DNA of 64,000 nucleotides. Origin: Roseiconus lacunae. GTDB lineage: Bacteria > Planctomycetota > Planctomycetia > Pirellulales > Pirellulaceae. This document shows positions 45,335 to 55,189 of the stretch, piece by piece; the stretch's first letter is position 1; every line of letters begins with the position of its first letter. A model generated the notes under the pieces. The model ran no database searches. It was not told the DNA's origin and saw only the letters and a list, made by a program, of their open reading frames with translations. Where the stretch lies: assembly GCF_008312935.1 (NCBI RefSeq), contig NZ_VSZO01000009.1:62001-126000 (forward strand), given 5' to 3'. A program made the translations under genes and the position numbers.

Positions 45335-46055
45335 AAAGCTCACGCAAGCGGACATTGCGGTAGAGAACTTCCAATTGCGGTCCACTGTGAACCTGCAGGG
45401 CAATCACACCGTCCTGCTTGATATCGGCGTCCTGTTCGGTGTAGTCGACGGTGCGGACGCCGTTTAGGAAAATCTGAATCCGCTTGCCTTTGGCGACAAC
45501 TCGCAGTTCGTTCCATTGGCCTTTTTTGACGACCTTAGCGGCGAGTTCCTGGTCTTCGGCCAAGAATTTACGCCGGCGTGATTCGTCATAGAGTGCCCCC
45601 CAGCAGGTCCCGTTCTGCATCCAGCCGATATCCGCCTGATAACCGATCACTTCGGTATCATCAGGCAGACGTTCGGTTCGGAATTGCACGCCAGCGTTGT
45701 TTCCTTTACCGACCAATTTTGCTTCAACGACCAATTCGAAGTGTTGGTAACGTTTTTCGGTACACAGGAAGTAATTGTGCGGGATCGACTCGCTCGCACT
45801 CCCGGCGACGATCATCCCATCGCGGACTGAAAACCAACGTTCGTCACCTTCCCAGCCCTGGAGTGTTTTTCCGTCGAAGAGCGTTTGGAATGCTTGATCC
45901 GGTGATTCCGCTGACGTTTCCTCGGCCGTTGCGGCAGGTATCGTCAGCGTTAATGCTGTGGCCAGGGAAACGGCGATGACAAAAACGCCGTTCCGGAACA
46001 CAAGACGCTCGATGAGCAAAGCGGGGCGGAGGAAACGCGAAATCCGGTGACGCAT
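45333..46055 (-). CDS. DUF1080 (3-keto-disaccharide hydrolase-like) secreted protein
   Basis: 240 aa from ATG 46055, with a signal peptide ([20 protein letters not shown]). The laminin-G/concanavalin-like DUF1080 fold is shown by [20 protein letters not shown] (about 54-73), [20 protein letters not shown] (about 102-121) and the C-terminal [20 protein letters not shown]. Members hydrolyse 3-keto-glycosides or bind glycans in planctomycete exported enzyme sets. The reaction here is unproven. A palindromic repeat abuts the 3' end. Confidence 0.9.
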   Translation of the reverse strand: MRHRISRFLRPALLIERLVFRNGVFVIAVSLATALTLTIPAATAEETSAESPDQAFQTLFDGKTLQGWEGDERWFSVRDGMIVAGSASESIPHNYFLCTEKRYQHFELVVEAKLVGKGNNAGVQFRTERLPDDTEVIGYQADIGWMQNGTCWGALYDESRRRKFLAEDQELAAKVVKKGQWNELRVVAKGKRIQIFLNGVRTVDYTEQDADIKQDGVIALQVHSGPQLEVLYRNVRLREL

Positions 46056-46184
46056 GGTGATGACCTGGCCAAAAAAGGGACGGATTGTGAAATAGAATCC
46101 GTTCATGATAATACGTCACTTCCTCGGTCGCCTCCCTTCGCGACACGACAAGCTAATCCATCCCCCCAACCCGATCCTTCGTCC

Positions 46185-47861
46185 ATGACTCAACTGAACA
46201 AATACTCGAGCAAGATCACCCAGCCGAAAAGCCAAGGTGCGTCTCAGGCGATGCTTTATGCGACCGGCCTGACCCGCGAGGACATGGACAAGCCACAAGT
46301 CGGTATCGCGAGCGTTTGGTACGAGGGGAATAGCTGCAATATGCACCTGCTGGATTTGGGGGCCGAGGTCAAGCAGGGTGTGGAAGAAGCGGGTATGGTC
46401 GGAATGCGATTCAATACCATCGGGGTCAGCGACGGCATCTCGATGGGTACCGACGGAATGAGTTTTTCGCTACAGAGCCGGGACCTGATCGCCGACTCGA
46501 TCGAAACGATCATGGGTGCACAGTGGTACGATGCGTTAGTAGCGCTACCCGGTTGTGACAAAAACATGCCGGGCTGCTTGATGGCGATGGGTCGCTTGAA
46601 CCGGCCCGCGATCATGGTTTACGGAGGAACGATTCGGCCCGGTTTCCGCAACGGTGAAAAACTGGACATTGTCAGCGCGTTCCAATGCTACGGGCAATTC
46701 ATCGCCGGTCAAATCAGCGACGAGGAGCGACAGGAGATCGTCGAGAAAAGCTGTCCGGGCGCCGGCGCTTGTGGCGGGATGTACACGGCAAACACGATGG
46801 CTACCGCGATCGAGGCATTGGGCATGTCACTGCCCTACTCGGCGAGCACTCCTGCCGAAGACCCGATGAAAAAGGAAGAGTGCAAGAAGGCCGGGGACGC
46901 AATTCTTGAATTGCTGAAAAAAGACATCAAACCGCGCGACATCATGACGCGACAAGCGTTTGAAAACGCAATGGTCACCGTCATGGCACTCGGCGGAAGC
47001 ACGAATGCCGTCCTGCACTTGATCGCGATGGCACGCAGCGTCGACGTACCGCTTTCGATCGAAGACTTTCAATCGGTCAGCGATCGAATTCCCTATCTCG
47101 CCGATCTGAAACCAAGTGGAAAGTTTGTTCAAGAAGACTTACATTCGATCGGCGGTACTCCGGCGGTCATGAAGTACCTGCTTGAAGAAGGACTCATGGA
47201 CGGTTCCTGCATGACGGTCACGGGCAAGACGTTGGCCGAAAACGTCGAAGCGGTACCGGGCCTGAAGCAAGGCCAGTCGATTGTCCGTCCGGTGAGCAAC
47301 CCGATTAAATCGAGTGGCCACATTCGCATCTTAAAAGGCAGCCTGGCTCCCGAAGGTGCCGTCGCCAAGATCACCGGCAAGGAAGGACTTCTCTTTAGTG
47401 GCCCCGCCCGCTGCTTTGACAGTGAAGAAGAAATGCTGGCCGCCTTGGAACAAAAGAAAATCCAAAAAGGCGATGTCGTTGTCATCCGCTTTGAAGGCCC
47501 GAAAGGCGGCCCCGGCATGCCCGAGATGCTCACTCCCACAAGTGCGATCATGGGGGCCGGACTCGGTTCGGACGTCGCCATGATCACCGACGGTCGATTC
47601 AGCGGCGGCAGCCATGGATTCATCGTGGGACATGTCACGCCTGAAGCACAAATTGGTGGACCGATCGGATTGCTCCGCGATGGCGATGTCGTCACCATCG
47701 ACGCCGAAACCAATTCGCTGAACGTGGAAGTCTCGGCAGAGGAACTTGAAAAGCGTCGCGAATCATGGAAAGCCCCCGAACTAAAAGTCAAACGGGGAAC
47801 GCTTTACAAGTACATCAAGAACGTCAAAACGGCGAGCGAAGGCTGCGTGACCGACGAATAG
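46185..47861 (+). CDS. ilvD: Dihydroxy-acid dehydratase IlvD
   Basis: 558 aa from ATG 46185. Diagnostic blocks: [18 protein letters not shown] with a cluster Cys, [40 protein letters not shown] with another cluster Cys, [20 protein letters not shown] with the third, [10 protein letters not shown] and the C-terminal [17 protein letters not shown]. It uses an Fe-S cluster to dehydrate dihydroxy acids in valine and isoleucine synthesis. Length and order are standard. It stands alone between the DUF1080 gene and a repeat-rich gap. Confidence 0.97.
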   Translation: MTQLNKYSSKITQPKSQGASQAMLYATGLTREDMDKPQVGIASVWYEGNSCNMHLLDLGAEVKQGVEEAGMVGMRFNTIGVSDGISMGTDGMSFSLQSRDLIADSIETIMGAQWYDALVALPGCDKNMPGCLMAMGRLNRPAIMVYGGTIRPGFRNGEKLDIVSAFQCYGQFIAGQISDEERQEIVEKSCPGAGACGGMYTANTMATAIEALGMSLPYSASTPAEDPMKKEECKKAGDAILELLKKDIKPRDIMTRQAFENAMVTVMALGGSTNAVLHLIAMARSVDVPLSIEDFQSVSDRIPYLADLKPSGKFVQEDLHSIGGTPAVMKYLLEEGLMDGSCMTVTGKTLAENVEAVPGLKQGQSIVRPVSNPIKSSGHIRILKGSLAPEGAVAKITGKEGLLFSGPARCFDSEEEMLAALEQKKIQKGDVVVIRFEGPKGGPGMPEMLTPTSAIMGAGLGSDVAMITDGRFSGGSHGFIVGHVTPEAQIGGPIGLLRDGDVVTIDAETNSLNVEVSAEELEKRRESWKAPELKVKRGTLYKYIKNVKTASEGCVTDE

Positions 47862-48294
47862 TCGCCCACCGCTATCGCAGCCTCTATGCAGAAACCAACG
47901 GCCCGCGTGTGTCAGCATCATTCTCCAAAACGACCACGCGACACGTTGGAGAGTTTGCTACAATCGAAACCCTTGTGTTTCGTCTCGACCCCATCTCCGG
48001 GTTCGGCTGATCAGACGTCGGGCGGTAGCCCCGGTTGCTGCCCTTCAGCCGATAGGCGTTAGCCTCGGTGAGTGCCCATCAGCCGATGGGCGTTGCCCCC
48101 GGTTACTGACCGAAACACCATGGCTAGACCCATTCGGCGAGCCCTGTTTCAGATCTTGACGAACCACTAGCTTGATCGGTTAAAGAACGACAACGGAATG
48201 TTTGGCGGCGTCCCCTGTCTGCGACATGAGGCTTGTCTCGTTTTTCTGATCCGGCGACGAGTTTTCTTTCCTACTTCTCGATCGATAGCAACCG
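47862..48294. other. Repeat-rich gap after ilvD
   Basis: 433 nt without a supported frame. At least four arms of the dispersed palindromic family fill about 48003-48143; the flanks look like simple non-coding DNA. A short leader precedes the WD40-like gene. Confidence 0.7.
48008..48140. repeat. Dispersed palindromic intergenic repeat, composite copy 6
   Basis: Three direct arms (48008, 48044 and 48077; cores ATCAGCCGATGGGCGTTGCC and TTCAGCCGATAGGCGTTAGC) are followed by one inverted arm (48112, ACCATGGCTAGACCCATTCG). It is the largest cluster of this family in the window. Confidence 0.75.
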
Positions 48295-49293
48295 ATGAAA
48301 TTCACTCTCCGCACCACGATTGCGCTGTTATTGGTGGCAATTCCATTTGCATCGGTCCGTGCCGACGACAGCGATAAAGCGTCGAAGTCGATCGACTCGG
48401 AATCACTTTGGATTACCGCAATCGATGGCTTGGATAATCAGACGTTCGTCGCCGGAACGGCCACCGGACTTTTGTTGCGACCGTCCGCCGTCGTGCAGTT
48501 CGATTCTGACACGCCGAACAAATTCGAGGAACTGTATCAACACCCCGCCGCCGTCTGGACAGTTGCGACATCCTCAAACGGAAAAACCATTGCAAGCGCG
48601 GACTACAAAGGCAATCTAGTTGTCTACGACGTCGAGTCAAAACAGCCGACCCAACATGACAACGCATTTGAACGCTGGTGCCAAAAAATTGTCGTGTCAC
48701 CCGATGACCAGCACGTCGTCGCAGGAAACGAATCGGGAAAGCTATTTGCATGGAGTCTGTCAGAGTCGAAAGTGTCCAAGTCGGTTGAACTTGGAAAAGC
48801 ATCGATTACTTGCTTGGCATTCTCACCCGATTCAAAACAAGTTGCCGCGACCGATGGTGAAGGCAATGTCCATCTACTCTCGTGGCCGGAACTGGAAATC
48901 GTCGCAAAGGTTGTGATCAGTGACGAGACGGCCTGGTGTGTCGCGTACGAGAACCAGTCGTCGTTGATCATTGGATCAGGCGATCGGAATCTTTACCGGG
49001 TCGAAGCAAAAGCGGATGCGACGCCAGAAGCGATTGCCAAAGGCACCGACTGGATCACGCGAATTGCGGTGTCGGCGAGCGGTCAAGTTGCGGCCGCGGA
49101 AGTCAGCGGACGTGTCCACTTTGTTTCCGGCGGCAGCGTCACAACGGTAGGTGCGGACAGTGGTGTGTGGGCACTCGATTTTGCGAGTCCGGAAGCATTG
49201 TTGGTCGGCACGCGGAAGGACGGCATCGCGATCGCCAAGCAGAGTTGGACCCTGACCGCACGGACGCCCGAGTCGGATACTGCGACTGAATGA
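48295..49293 (+). CDS. Exported WD40-like beta-propeller protein
   Basis: 332 aa, with a signal peptide (TIALLLVAIPFASVRA). Repeats with WD40-like strand patterns include KTIASADYKGNLVVYDVESK (about 102-121), QHVVAGNESGKLFAWSLSES (about 140-159), KQVAATDGEGNVHLLSWPEL (about 181-200) and SGQVAAAEVSGRVHFVSGGS. It is likely a 6-7-bladed propeller used for protein binding in the periplasm or cell surface. Its stop overlaps the start of the PSP1-like gene by 4 nt, so the pair is cotranslated even though the partner is cytoplasmic. Confidence 0.85.
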   Translation: MKFTLRTTIALLLVAIPFASVRADDSDKASKSIDSESLWITAIDGLDNQTFVAGTATGLLLRPSAVVQFDSDTPNKFEELYQHPAAVWTVATSSNGKTIASADYKGNLVVYDVESKQPTQHDNAFERWCQKIVVSPDDQHVVAGNESGKLFAWSLSESKVSKSVELGKASITCLAFSPDSKQVAATDGEGNVHLLSWPELEIVAKVVISDETAWCVAYENQSSLIIGSGDRNLYRVEAKADATPEAIAKGTDWITRIAVSASGQVAAAEVSGRVHFVSGGSVTTVGADSGVWALDFASPEALLVGTRKDGIAIAKQSWTLTARTPESDTATE

Positions 49294-50288
49294 GTGAGTC
49301 TTCAAAACACTCCGATCTATCAAGTACCGAAGCAACCACATCGACGACCGGCTCGATCGCGAGCGGCTCGCCGGTCGAGTATGTCGTGCGCTATGGAACA
49401 ATGCGAATCCTCGGCGTCATGAAAGCCCGTGAGCCGTTTCAATATAACGATCAGGTCGTCATCCAAAGCGACCGTGGAACCGAAATTGGCACCGTCCTTT
49501 GCGAAGCGACCCCGGCATCGCTTGACTCGATGGAGGAACCGACATCGGGAAAGATCCTGCGACGGTTGACCGACGATGACAAGACGCAGTGGCGGCATAT
49601 TGAAACACTCGTGCGAGACGACTTGGCGGTTTGCCAACGCTGTGTCGATTCCCTGCGTCTGCAAATGGACCTGGTCGACGTCGAACGCTTGCTCGGCGGC
49701 GAAAAACTGGTGGTTTATTACCTTGCCGAAGGCCGGGTGGATTTTCGTCAACTGGTGCGCCGACTCGCCAGCGAATTCCAGACACGGATTGAGATGCGCC
49801 AAATTGGGGTCCGCGATGAGGCGAAACTGATGGCGGATTACGGCGATTGCGGACAACCGATTTGTTGCGCGACATTTCTGAGTAAGATGCCACCGGTGTC
49901 GATGAAAATGGCAAAATTGCAACGGTCGACCCTCGATCCGACAAAAATTTCAGGACGTTGTGGCCGATTGAAGTGTTGTTTGCGGTATGAATTCGAGACG
50001 TACGAACAACTCGCGGCGGAGCTTCCTCCGATCGGGGCACAAATTTTAACGCGAGATGGACGAGCGACGGTCTTGGCTCAGGACATTCTTTCGCAACAAT
50101 TGGTTGTGCGTACCGAAGACAAACGCCGGATCATGATTGGCGGTGACCAAGTGGTCAGCATCACTAAAATGCCACCGCCACAAAAATCGGGGGGGAGGCG
50201 AAAACCGTCCGCCAACCACTCCGGTGCTCGCAACCGGAAATCAAATACAAACCCAGAATCTCGTCCGCCAGATCATCGCGACGCCTAG
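49290..50288 (+). CDS. PSP1-domain (YaaT-like) protein
   Basis: 332 aa from ATG 49290. PSP1 domain of the YaaT/RicT type with its characteristic Cys sets: CGQPICCATFLSKMP (about 190-204) and GRCGRLKCCLRYE (about 222-234), plus VERLLGGEKLVVYYLAEGRV (about 131-150) and FRQLVRRLASEFQTRIEMRQ. In Bacillus, YaaT joins the RicAFT complex that carries Fe-S clusters and affects RNA processing and phosphorelay. A basic tail (about 300-332) is unassigned. RicA or RicF homologues are not visible nearby. Confidence 0.93.
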   Translation: MSESSKHSDLSSTEATTSTTGSIASGSPVEYVVRYGTMRILGVMKAREPFQYNDQVVIQSDRGTEIGTVLCEATPASLDSMEEPTSGKILRRLTDDDKTQWRHIETLVRDDLAVCQRCVDSLRLQMDLVDVERLLGGEKLVVYYLAEGRVDFRQLVRRLASEFQTRIEMRQIGVRDEAKLMADYGDCGQPICCATFLSKMPPVSMKMAKLQRSTLDPTKISGRCGRLKCCLRYEFETYEQLAAELPPIGAQILTRDGRATVLAQDILSQQLVVRTEDKRRIMIGGDQVVSITKMPPPQKSGGRRKPSANHSGARNRKSNTNPESRPPDHRDA

Positions 50289-50380
50289 AATAGGTGAATT
50301 AGACTGTTACTTGCTGTCCGATTGCCGTCCTACGGATCCGTTGACCGAAACGCTGCAAAATCGAATAGAGTCATTGCACG

Positions 50381-50827
50381 ATGAGTCATGAATTGTCCAA
50401 CTCGCCCCTCCAAGCAATGCGAAAGCTGCTCAAAGAGGACGCCCGTTTCAAATACGAAGCGTACCAATTTGTGCGTGAGGCACTGCAATTCACCCAAGAG
50501 CACTTGCCCGAATTAACGGGAGCTTCGGTCAGCGGTGAGGCCGCGAGCAGCTCCATTACACGGCACATCACCGGACAGCAACTGTGCGAAGGCTGCCGTC
50601 AATATGCGATTGACCAATACGGCTATCTCGCGCGCATGGTACTTTCAACCTGGGGAATTCGCTCGACCAGCGACTTTGGCGATATCGTTTACAACCTCAT
50701 CCGAATCGAACAGATGCGGAAAAGCGATTCCGATCGCCGCGAGGACTTTGACGACGTCTATCCATTTGACGGCGCCTTCGAACCAGACTTCACGCTGCCC
50801 AAACCTGTCGACGAGCTAGATTGCTAG
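50381..50827 (+). CDS. Minf_1886-family conserved protein
   Basis: 148 aa. Recognisable family blocks: RKLLKEDARFKYEAYQFVRE (about 14-33), HITGQQLCEGCRQYAIDQYG (about 62-81) and GIRSTSDFGDIVYNLIRIEQ (about 92-111), with an acidic tail. Widespread in Planctomycetes and Verrucomicrobia; function unknown. It follows the PSP1-like gene by 92 nt on the same strand. Confidence 0.9.
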   Translation: MSHELSNSPLQAMRKLLKEDARFKYEAYQFVREALQFTQEHLPELTGASVSGEAASSSITRHITGQQLCEGCRQYAIDQYGYLARMVLSTWGIRSTSDFGDIVYNLIRIEQMRKSDSDRREDFDDVYPFDGAFEPDFTLPKPVDELDC

Positions 50828-50852
50828 GGCTTTGTTCCAGCCCAATCTTGCG

Positions 50853-50880
50853 ATCAGCCGTATGCGTTCGCCACAATCTC
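50853..50880. repeat. Dispersed palindromic intergenic repeat, single arm
   Basis: ATCAGCCGTATGCGTTCGCC plus ACAATCTC is one arm of the family, between convergent genes. No convincing inverted partner lies next to it. Confidence 0.5.
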
Positions 50881-51002
50881 TGACCAATCACCAGTTCGAA
50901 CGCCCGCCGACGGAAGACTCGCACCTGTATTTTCAGATGCCACAAGCACGTGGGTCTAGATTGTACGGCCTCCGTCCCTAATCATCGCTTGGGTGCGACT
51001 TC

Positions 51003-52163
51003 TTATCCGACTGCAACCGCAGCCGGCGCGTCCGCCATGCTGGTGCTAGCCACCTTAATCTTGGGGCCCAACGCACCGTTGCGTCGATGGTTCTCGATCA
51101 TTCGCAAAGCTGATTCGGTCAACCGCTGCCCCTTGCTCATCAGCAACGTGCCGGATTTGCCGCATAGGTCTTCGGCAAGCACATGACCTTCACGCAAGGA
51201 GTTGATCGGAACTTCTTTGATTGCGGTATGACGCTCACGCTTAACGTAGTCGGCTAACGCATCAAAAAGGTCTTGATCATATTTCGTGGCCGTCTTCCTC
51301 ATCTCGTCGAGGGCATGCAACGACGAAGGACTGAGAAGTTCTGTGAAATCAAACTCTAACGCCATCCGTAAGATTTGTGACTTTCGCTCGAGTTCCGGGG
51401 ACAACGCTTCTCGAGACCGGTCGTCTACCATCTGAGAAGCGATTATTTCGGAGACTTCATCGAGTCGCGGAATACTGCGTAGCAGTCGACTCGCTAGTTC
51501 AGGATGATGACGAAATTGCGATTCCTCTTCCTGATTAAACGGCAGTCCGCTGAACTTCTTTTTCAATAGATCGGTCGGCAACGCAACGCAACCGAGCGAA
51601 GCCAACACCGCCGCGATTTCTAGCTGCCAAGCGTTATCGATCGAGACGCGCTTAAGCACTCCTTCCACCGTGGTGCGAAGTCGATTTGACTGACCGAACG
51701 CAAGTGGATTGATTAACGAGAGAATATCCGCCAAGACATCCACGCTCCCCCGCAAAGTTCCTTCGACGAGTTCCCGCTCGGACTGAATCAATTCGTATTG
51801 CCTGAGTGCGGCGCTCAATGACGTCGCCATCTCCTGTTCGCCGCAAGGCTTGGCAAGGAAGCGAAAGATGTGTCCATCGTTGATCGCTTGGATAGTTGTG
51901 TCCAATTCGGCGAATCCCGTGATGATCATTCGCACGGTATCCGGCGACTGCTTTCGGATACGCTTGAGCAACTCCACACCATTCATTTCAGGCATCCGCA
52001 TATCCGAGACGACTACGGCAAAGGGCCCGTCGTCTTGGAAGATTTCGAGCGCTTCTACCGGCCCGAGCGCCGTTGTGATCTCAAAATCTTCGCCTTGCTG
52101 CCTCTGGATTCCTTTCAGAATACGCTCGTCATCATCGACGAACAGGATTTGATTACTGGTCAT
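51003..52163 (-). CDS. Response regulator with degenerate HD-GYP-like output domain
   Basis: 386 aa from ATG 52163. A REC domain (about 5-125) has phospho-acceptor VVVSDMRMPEMNG and LAKPC. The following all-helical region follows HD-GYP spacing (LEIAAVLASLGCVALPTDLL and FRHHPELASRLLRSIPRLDE), but the metal-binding His-Asp pair of the LHDIGK motif is replaced by ALA-Ser (VLASLG). Cyclic-di-GMP phosphodiesterase activity is therefore not expected. The C-terminal segment (GHVLAEDLCGKSGTLLMSKG) is the usual HD-GYP tail. It overlaps the upstream REC-HDOD gene by 4 nt and is the last gene of a five-gene signalling operon. Confidence 0.85.
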   Translation of the reverse strand: MTSNQILFVDDDERILKGIQRQQGEDFEITTALGPVEALEIFQDDGPFAVVVSDMRMPEMNGVELLKRIRKQSPDTVRMIITGFAELDTTIQAINDGHIFRFLAKPCGEQEMATSLSAALRQYELIQSERELVEGTLRGSVDVLADILSLINPLAFGQSNRLRTTVEGVLKRVSIDNAWQLEIAAVLASLGCVALPTDLLKKKFSGLPFNQEEESQFRHHPELASRLLRSIPRLDEVSEIIASQMVDDRSREALSPELERKSQILRMALEFDFTELLSPSSLHALDEMRKTATKYDQDLFDALADYVKRERHTAIKEVPINSLREGHVLAEDLCGKSGTLLMSKGQRLTESALRMIENHRRNGALGPKIKVASTSMADAPAAVAVG

Positions 52164-53356
52164 GATGTCGGTGCTTGTTGCGTTTCGCGATAATGGATTG
52201 ACCACCGCTTCAATTGGCAGAGGAATTTGGTGAGTTTCTTCGACATCGGGGACTGAATTTCCTCGACATCGATCGGTGTCGCTCCGTCCGGATGCGTCGC
52301 GATCCAATTGGCCGCATAAACGATCTGCGTTGCGATCTCAGCACGCGAGCAAATCCCCAAACTGTGATGTGCCGCGACCGCATCAGTCAATTCTTTCGGC
52401 ACACCCCACCGCTCCAAAAGGTACGCCCCAATTCCAGGATGAGAGCAGCCAAATTCTTCCTTTTCTAAGTCGACAGCCTGATGAAGACCACGCTCTGATC
52501 GACTGATTAACGAGGTGTAGCGATCGCTAAATGCGTTGAAAAGGATCATCTTTCCAATGTCATGGAGAAGTCCGGCCGAAAGCACGGTGTTAAGCGTCGT
52601 AGAATCAACTTCTTCAACACTGGCGATCGTTCTTGCAATATTGGCGACATCAACGGAATGCTCAAACAGCTGCGTCGCGGTCTGAAGCGTCGCCCTATTT
52701 TCTGTGGAAAATACAGCGAGTGAAATAGCGAGAGAACGGACCATCTCGACACCGAGCAATGACAAACCATGTTCAACGTCGAGAATCGGCTGGCGAACAC
52801 TAAAAATGGCCGAGTTAGCGATCTGCAATATTTTAGCTGACAGAACGGGATCACGCGAAACGACCGACGCAATGGTCGCGATCGTTCCATGGTCAGAATC
52901 GATCTCCTGGTTGATTTCGGCGACGATCGAAGGGAGCGTTGGCAAACAATTCGCACGCCCGACTGCGTCGAGAACTTCTGAAGACGTGATCGTATCCTTA
53001 TATATTTCCGCTCGACGGATCGCGGCAAGCAATACATCGGGATCGCATGGCTTTGAAAGATATTGATGCATCGGCTTGATCGCTCGCAATACGGAGTCTC
53101 GATCCGCTTGCCCAGAAAGCACGATCCTCAGCACATTTGGAAACCGTATTTCTACGATCTCAAGCAATTCAGCCCCGTCCATTTGAGGCATGCTCATGTC
53201 AGTGACGATGACATCGATCTTTTCAGAGTCGAGACATTCGAGGGCTTCGGCCGCTGAATTCGCCGAATGGACTTCCCATTCCTCGGCTTCGCACTCAATC
53301 GTACGGGCGACACCTCGTAGCACTTGTGCCTCGTCGTCAACCAGCAGAACGTTCAT
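52160..53356 (-). CDS. REC-HDOD response regulator
   Basis: 398 aa. A REC domain (about 1-120) with VIVTDMSMPQMDG and YLSKPCDPDV is followed by an HDOD domain: CLPTLPSIVAEINQEIDSDH (about 137-156), VSRDPVLSAKILQIANSAIF, and a retained HD-type HDIGKMILFN with downstream AAHHSLG. HDOD proteins act in signal transduction by protein contact, and some are linked to motility or c-di-GMP. Here it overlaps both neighbours by 4 nt (53353 and 52163), showing tight coupling with the kinase upstream and the degenerate-HD regulator downstream. Confidence 0.92.
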   Translation of the reverse strand: MNVLLVDDEAQVLRGVARTIECEAEEWEVHSANSAAEALECLDSEKIDVIVTDMSMPQMDGAELLEIVEIRFPNVLRIVLSGQADRDSVLRAIKPMHQYLSKPCDPDVLLAAIRRAEIYKDTITSSEVLDAVGRANCLPTLPSIVAEINQEIDSDHGTIATIASVVSRDPVLSAKILQIANSAIFSVRQPILDVEHGLSLLGVEMVRSLAISLAVFSTENRATLQTATQLFEHSVDVANIARTIASVEEVDSTTLNTVLSAGLLHDIGKMILFNAFSDRYTSLISRSERGLHQAVDLEKEEFGCSHPGIGAYLLERWGVPKELTDAVAAHHSLGICSRAEIATQIVYAANWIATHPDGATPIDVEEIQSPMSKKLTKFLCQLKRWSIHYRETQQAPTS

Positions 53357-55155
53357 GAAACGGCCTCCATCTGGATCTCGTTTGCGTCCGTTTCCTCAAT
53401 CGCGTCATCCACCGTCAGTGGCAATTCGATGATAAACTTCGTGCCTTCCCCCTCTTCCACATCGAACGAAAGTGTTCCCCCATGTTTATCGACAATCACT
53501 GACCTTGCGATCGCCAATCCCTGCCCCGTCCCTTTCCCAATATCTTTGGTCGTAAAGAACGGTTCGAAGACACGATCACGGACAGAGGAAGGGATTCCAC
53601 CTCCGTTATCGGAAATTTCGACAATGACGGAAGACCGCTCCGCTCGGGTGGAAATCCGAATAACCCCTCGACCGATACGCTCACCCTCGATTTGGTCTCG
53701 AATCGCATGGACCGCATTGACGATGATGTTGAGGAATGCCTGATTTAGCTCGCTGGGAAACCCGAGTAGATCCGGTAAGTCATCTGAAAAATCCGTTTCA
53801 AGTTCTGCCGTATGCTTCCACTCGTTGCGGGCAACTGTGATTGTGGAATTCAAGATGTGATTCAAACTAAGCAATGACTTTTCGTCCCGTCCCGGATGGC
53901 AAAACTCCTTCATCGCCGAAACGATTTTTGCAACAGCATCGACCCCAACGATGGAATCCGAGAGTGCTTCCGGGATTTGAGTGATCCAGTCATCTAGCTT
54001 ACGTTTGGTGGTCGATCCGATCACTTGCCCACGCAACGTCAAAAACTCTTCGTCACTGATCGAATCATCAATCAGGGAGGGAAGACAATCGAGAAGAGCT
54101 TTAAGCCGTTGGTACGTTTTGGAGACATAGCGAATGTTATCACTAATGTATTGCATTGGCGTATTAATTTCGTGGGCGACGCCGGCGGCGAGCTGACCAA
54201 CGGACTCCAAACGTTGTGCTTGATCCAATTGAGACTTCAGCATGATTTGCAAGGTGATATCGTTAGCCAATATCAATCGAGCGGCGGAGGATGCTTCGTC
54301 AACGATCGGAAAAACATGAAATTCCAAAGTAAGCGTACTTCCCGCCGAATCCAGGAACTGGATTGATTCACGGACGGGACCTTTTGCAGATCCGGCAGAG
54401 ACCAAACGCTGGACATTTTCCGGTACCAGCCAGTTGATCGAAAGTTCGTTCCAAGCCTTGCCGATTGCATCAGGCTCCCGGATACCAAACACTTGCTCGG
54501 CAATTGGGTTCCAGCGAGAGACTAAGCCATTTGAATCGAGGCTGACCAAGATTGAGGAGATCGACTGGATCAGCGTTTCGGCATTCTCCAACGCATCCTG
54601 CAATTCCAACGACTGTTCATCGACGGTATGTTCAAGCGATTCCATCTTCTGGCGTGAGAGATCTAGCAGGCGACGTTTTTCGCAGAGGGAAGTCGCCAAC
54701 TGGACCACTTCGATCTCATCGAAAGGCTTCTTCAGAATTAGTAAGCGATCGGTCTGCCCAAGATTCTCAACAATCTTGGACCATTCATGATCTGAATACG
54801 CGGTGCAAATCACTACCTGTAGACATGGATCAACATCCCAAAGGTGCTTGATCGTTTCTACTCCGTCCCATCCCGGCGGCATCCGCATATCGACGAACGC
54901 CGCACCAAAAGTTTCGCCTTCGGAAAGTGACTTCTTCAATATCTCCAAGCCGTCTCTTCCTTGGAAAGCATGTTCCAGTTTGAAATCAACTTGCTCGACT
55001 TGTTCGTCGCCTGGACCGAACAGTTCGAGGTCGAGCTGATCGAGTTCAGAATGATTCGACGTATGCCGGAGGATTTTGTCGAAGTCGGCATGAATCGATT
55101 CGTTGTCATCGATTATCAGTATGTGTCGATATTCTTGATCACTATTTAGTCTCAT
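53353..55155 (-). CDS. Hybrid REC-PAS histidine kinase
   Basis: 600 aa, cytoplasmic. An N-terminal REC domain (about 10-160, GAAFVDMRMPPGWDGVETIK, LILKKPFDEIEV) is followed by a coiled coil, a PAS domain (about 190-300, SRWNPIAEQVFGIREP) and HisKA (QLAAGVAHEINTPMQYISDN, His about 321). The ATPase domain ends the protein (DNGGGIPSSVRDRVFEPFFT, GTGQGLAIARSV). The N-terminal REC could receive phosphate from the membrane kinase encoded upstream. It follows that kinase by 34 nt and overlaps the REC-HDOD gene by 4 nt. Confidence 0.93.
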   Translation of the reverse strand: MRLNSDQEYRHILIIDDNESIHADFDKILRHTSNHSELDQLDLELFGPGDEQVEQVDFKLEHAFQGRDGLEILKKSLSEGETFGAAFVDMRMPPGWDGVETIKHLWDVDPCLQVVICTAYSDHEWSKIVENLGQTDRLLILKKPFDEIEVVQLATSLCEKRRLLDLSRQKMESLEHTVDEQSLELQDALENAETLIQSISSILVSLDSNGLVSRWNPIAEQVFGIREPDAIGKAWNELSINWLVPENVQRLVSAGSAKGPVRESIQFLDSAGSTLTLEFHVFPIVDEASSAARLILANDITLQIMLKSQLDQAQRLESVGQLAAGVAHEINTPMQYISDNIRYVSKTYQRLKALLDCLPSLIDDSISDEEFLTLRGQVIGSTTKRKLDDWITQIPEALSDSIVGVDAVAKIVSAMKEFCHPGRDEKSLLSLNHILNSTITVARNEWKHTAELETDFSDDLPDLLGFPSELNQAFLNIIVNAVHAIRDQIEGERIGRGVIRISTRAERSSVIVEISDNGGGIPSSVRDRVFEPFFTTKDIGKGTGQGLAIARSVIVDKHGGTLSFDVEEGEGTKFIIELPLTVDDAIEETDANEIQMEAVS

Positions 55156-55189
55156 AGTCCAACCTCATTCAAAGTGTCGCCGTCAATGT

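Noticed and set aside
47129-47791. 220-codon minus frame inside ilvD
   Set aside because: Antisense to highly conserved IlvD; the Ser/Pro-rich product is typical of reverse-strand shadows in GC-biased genes.
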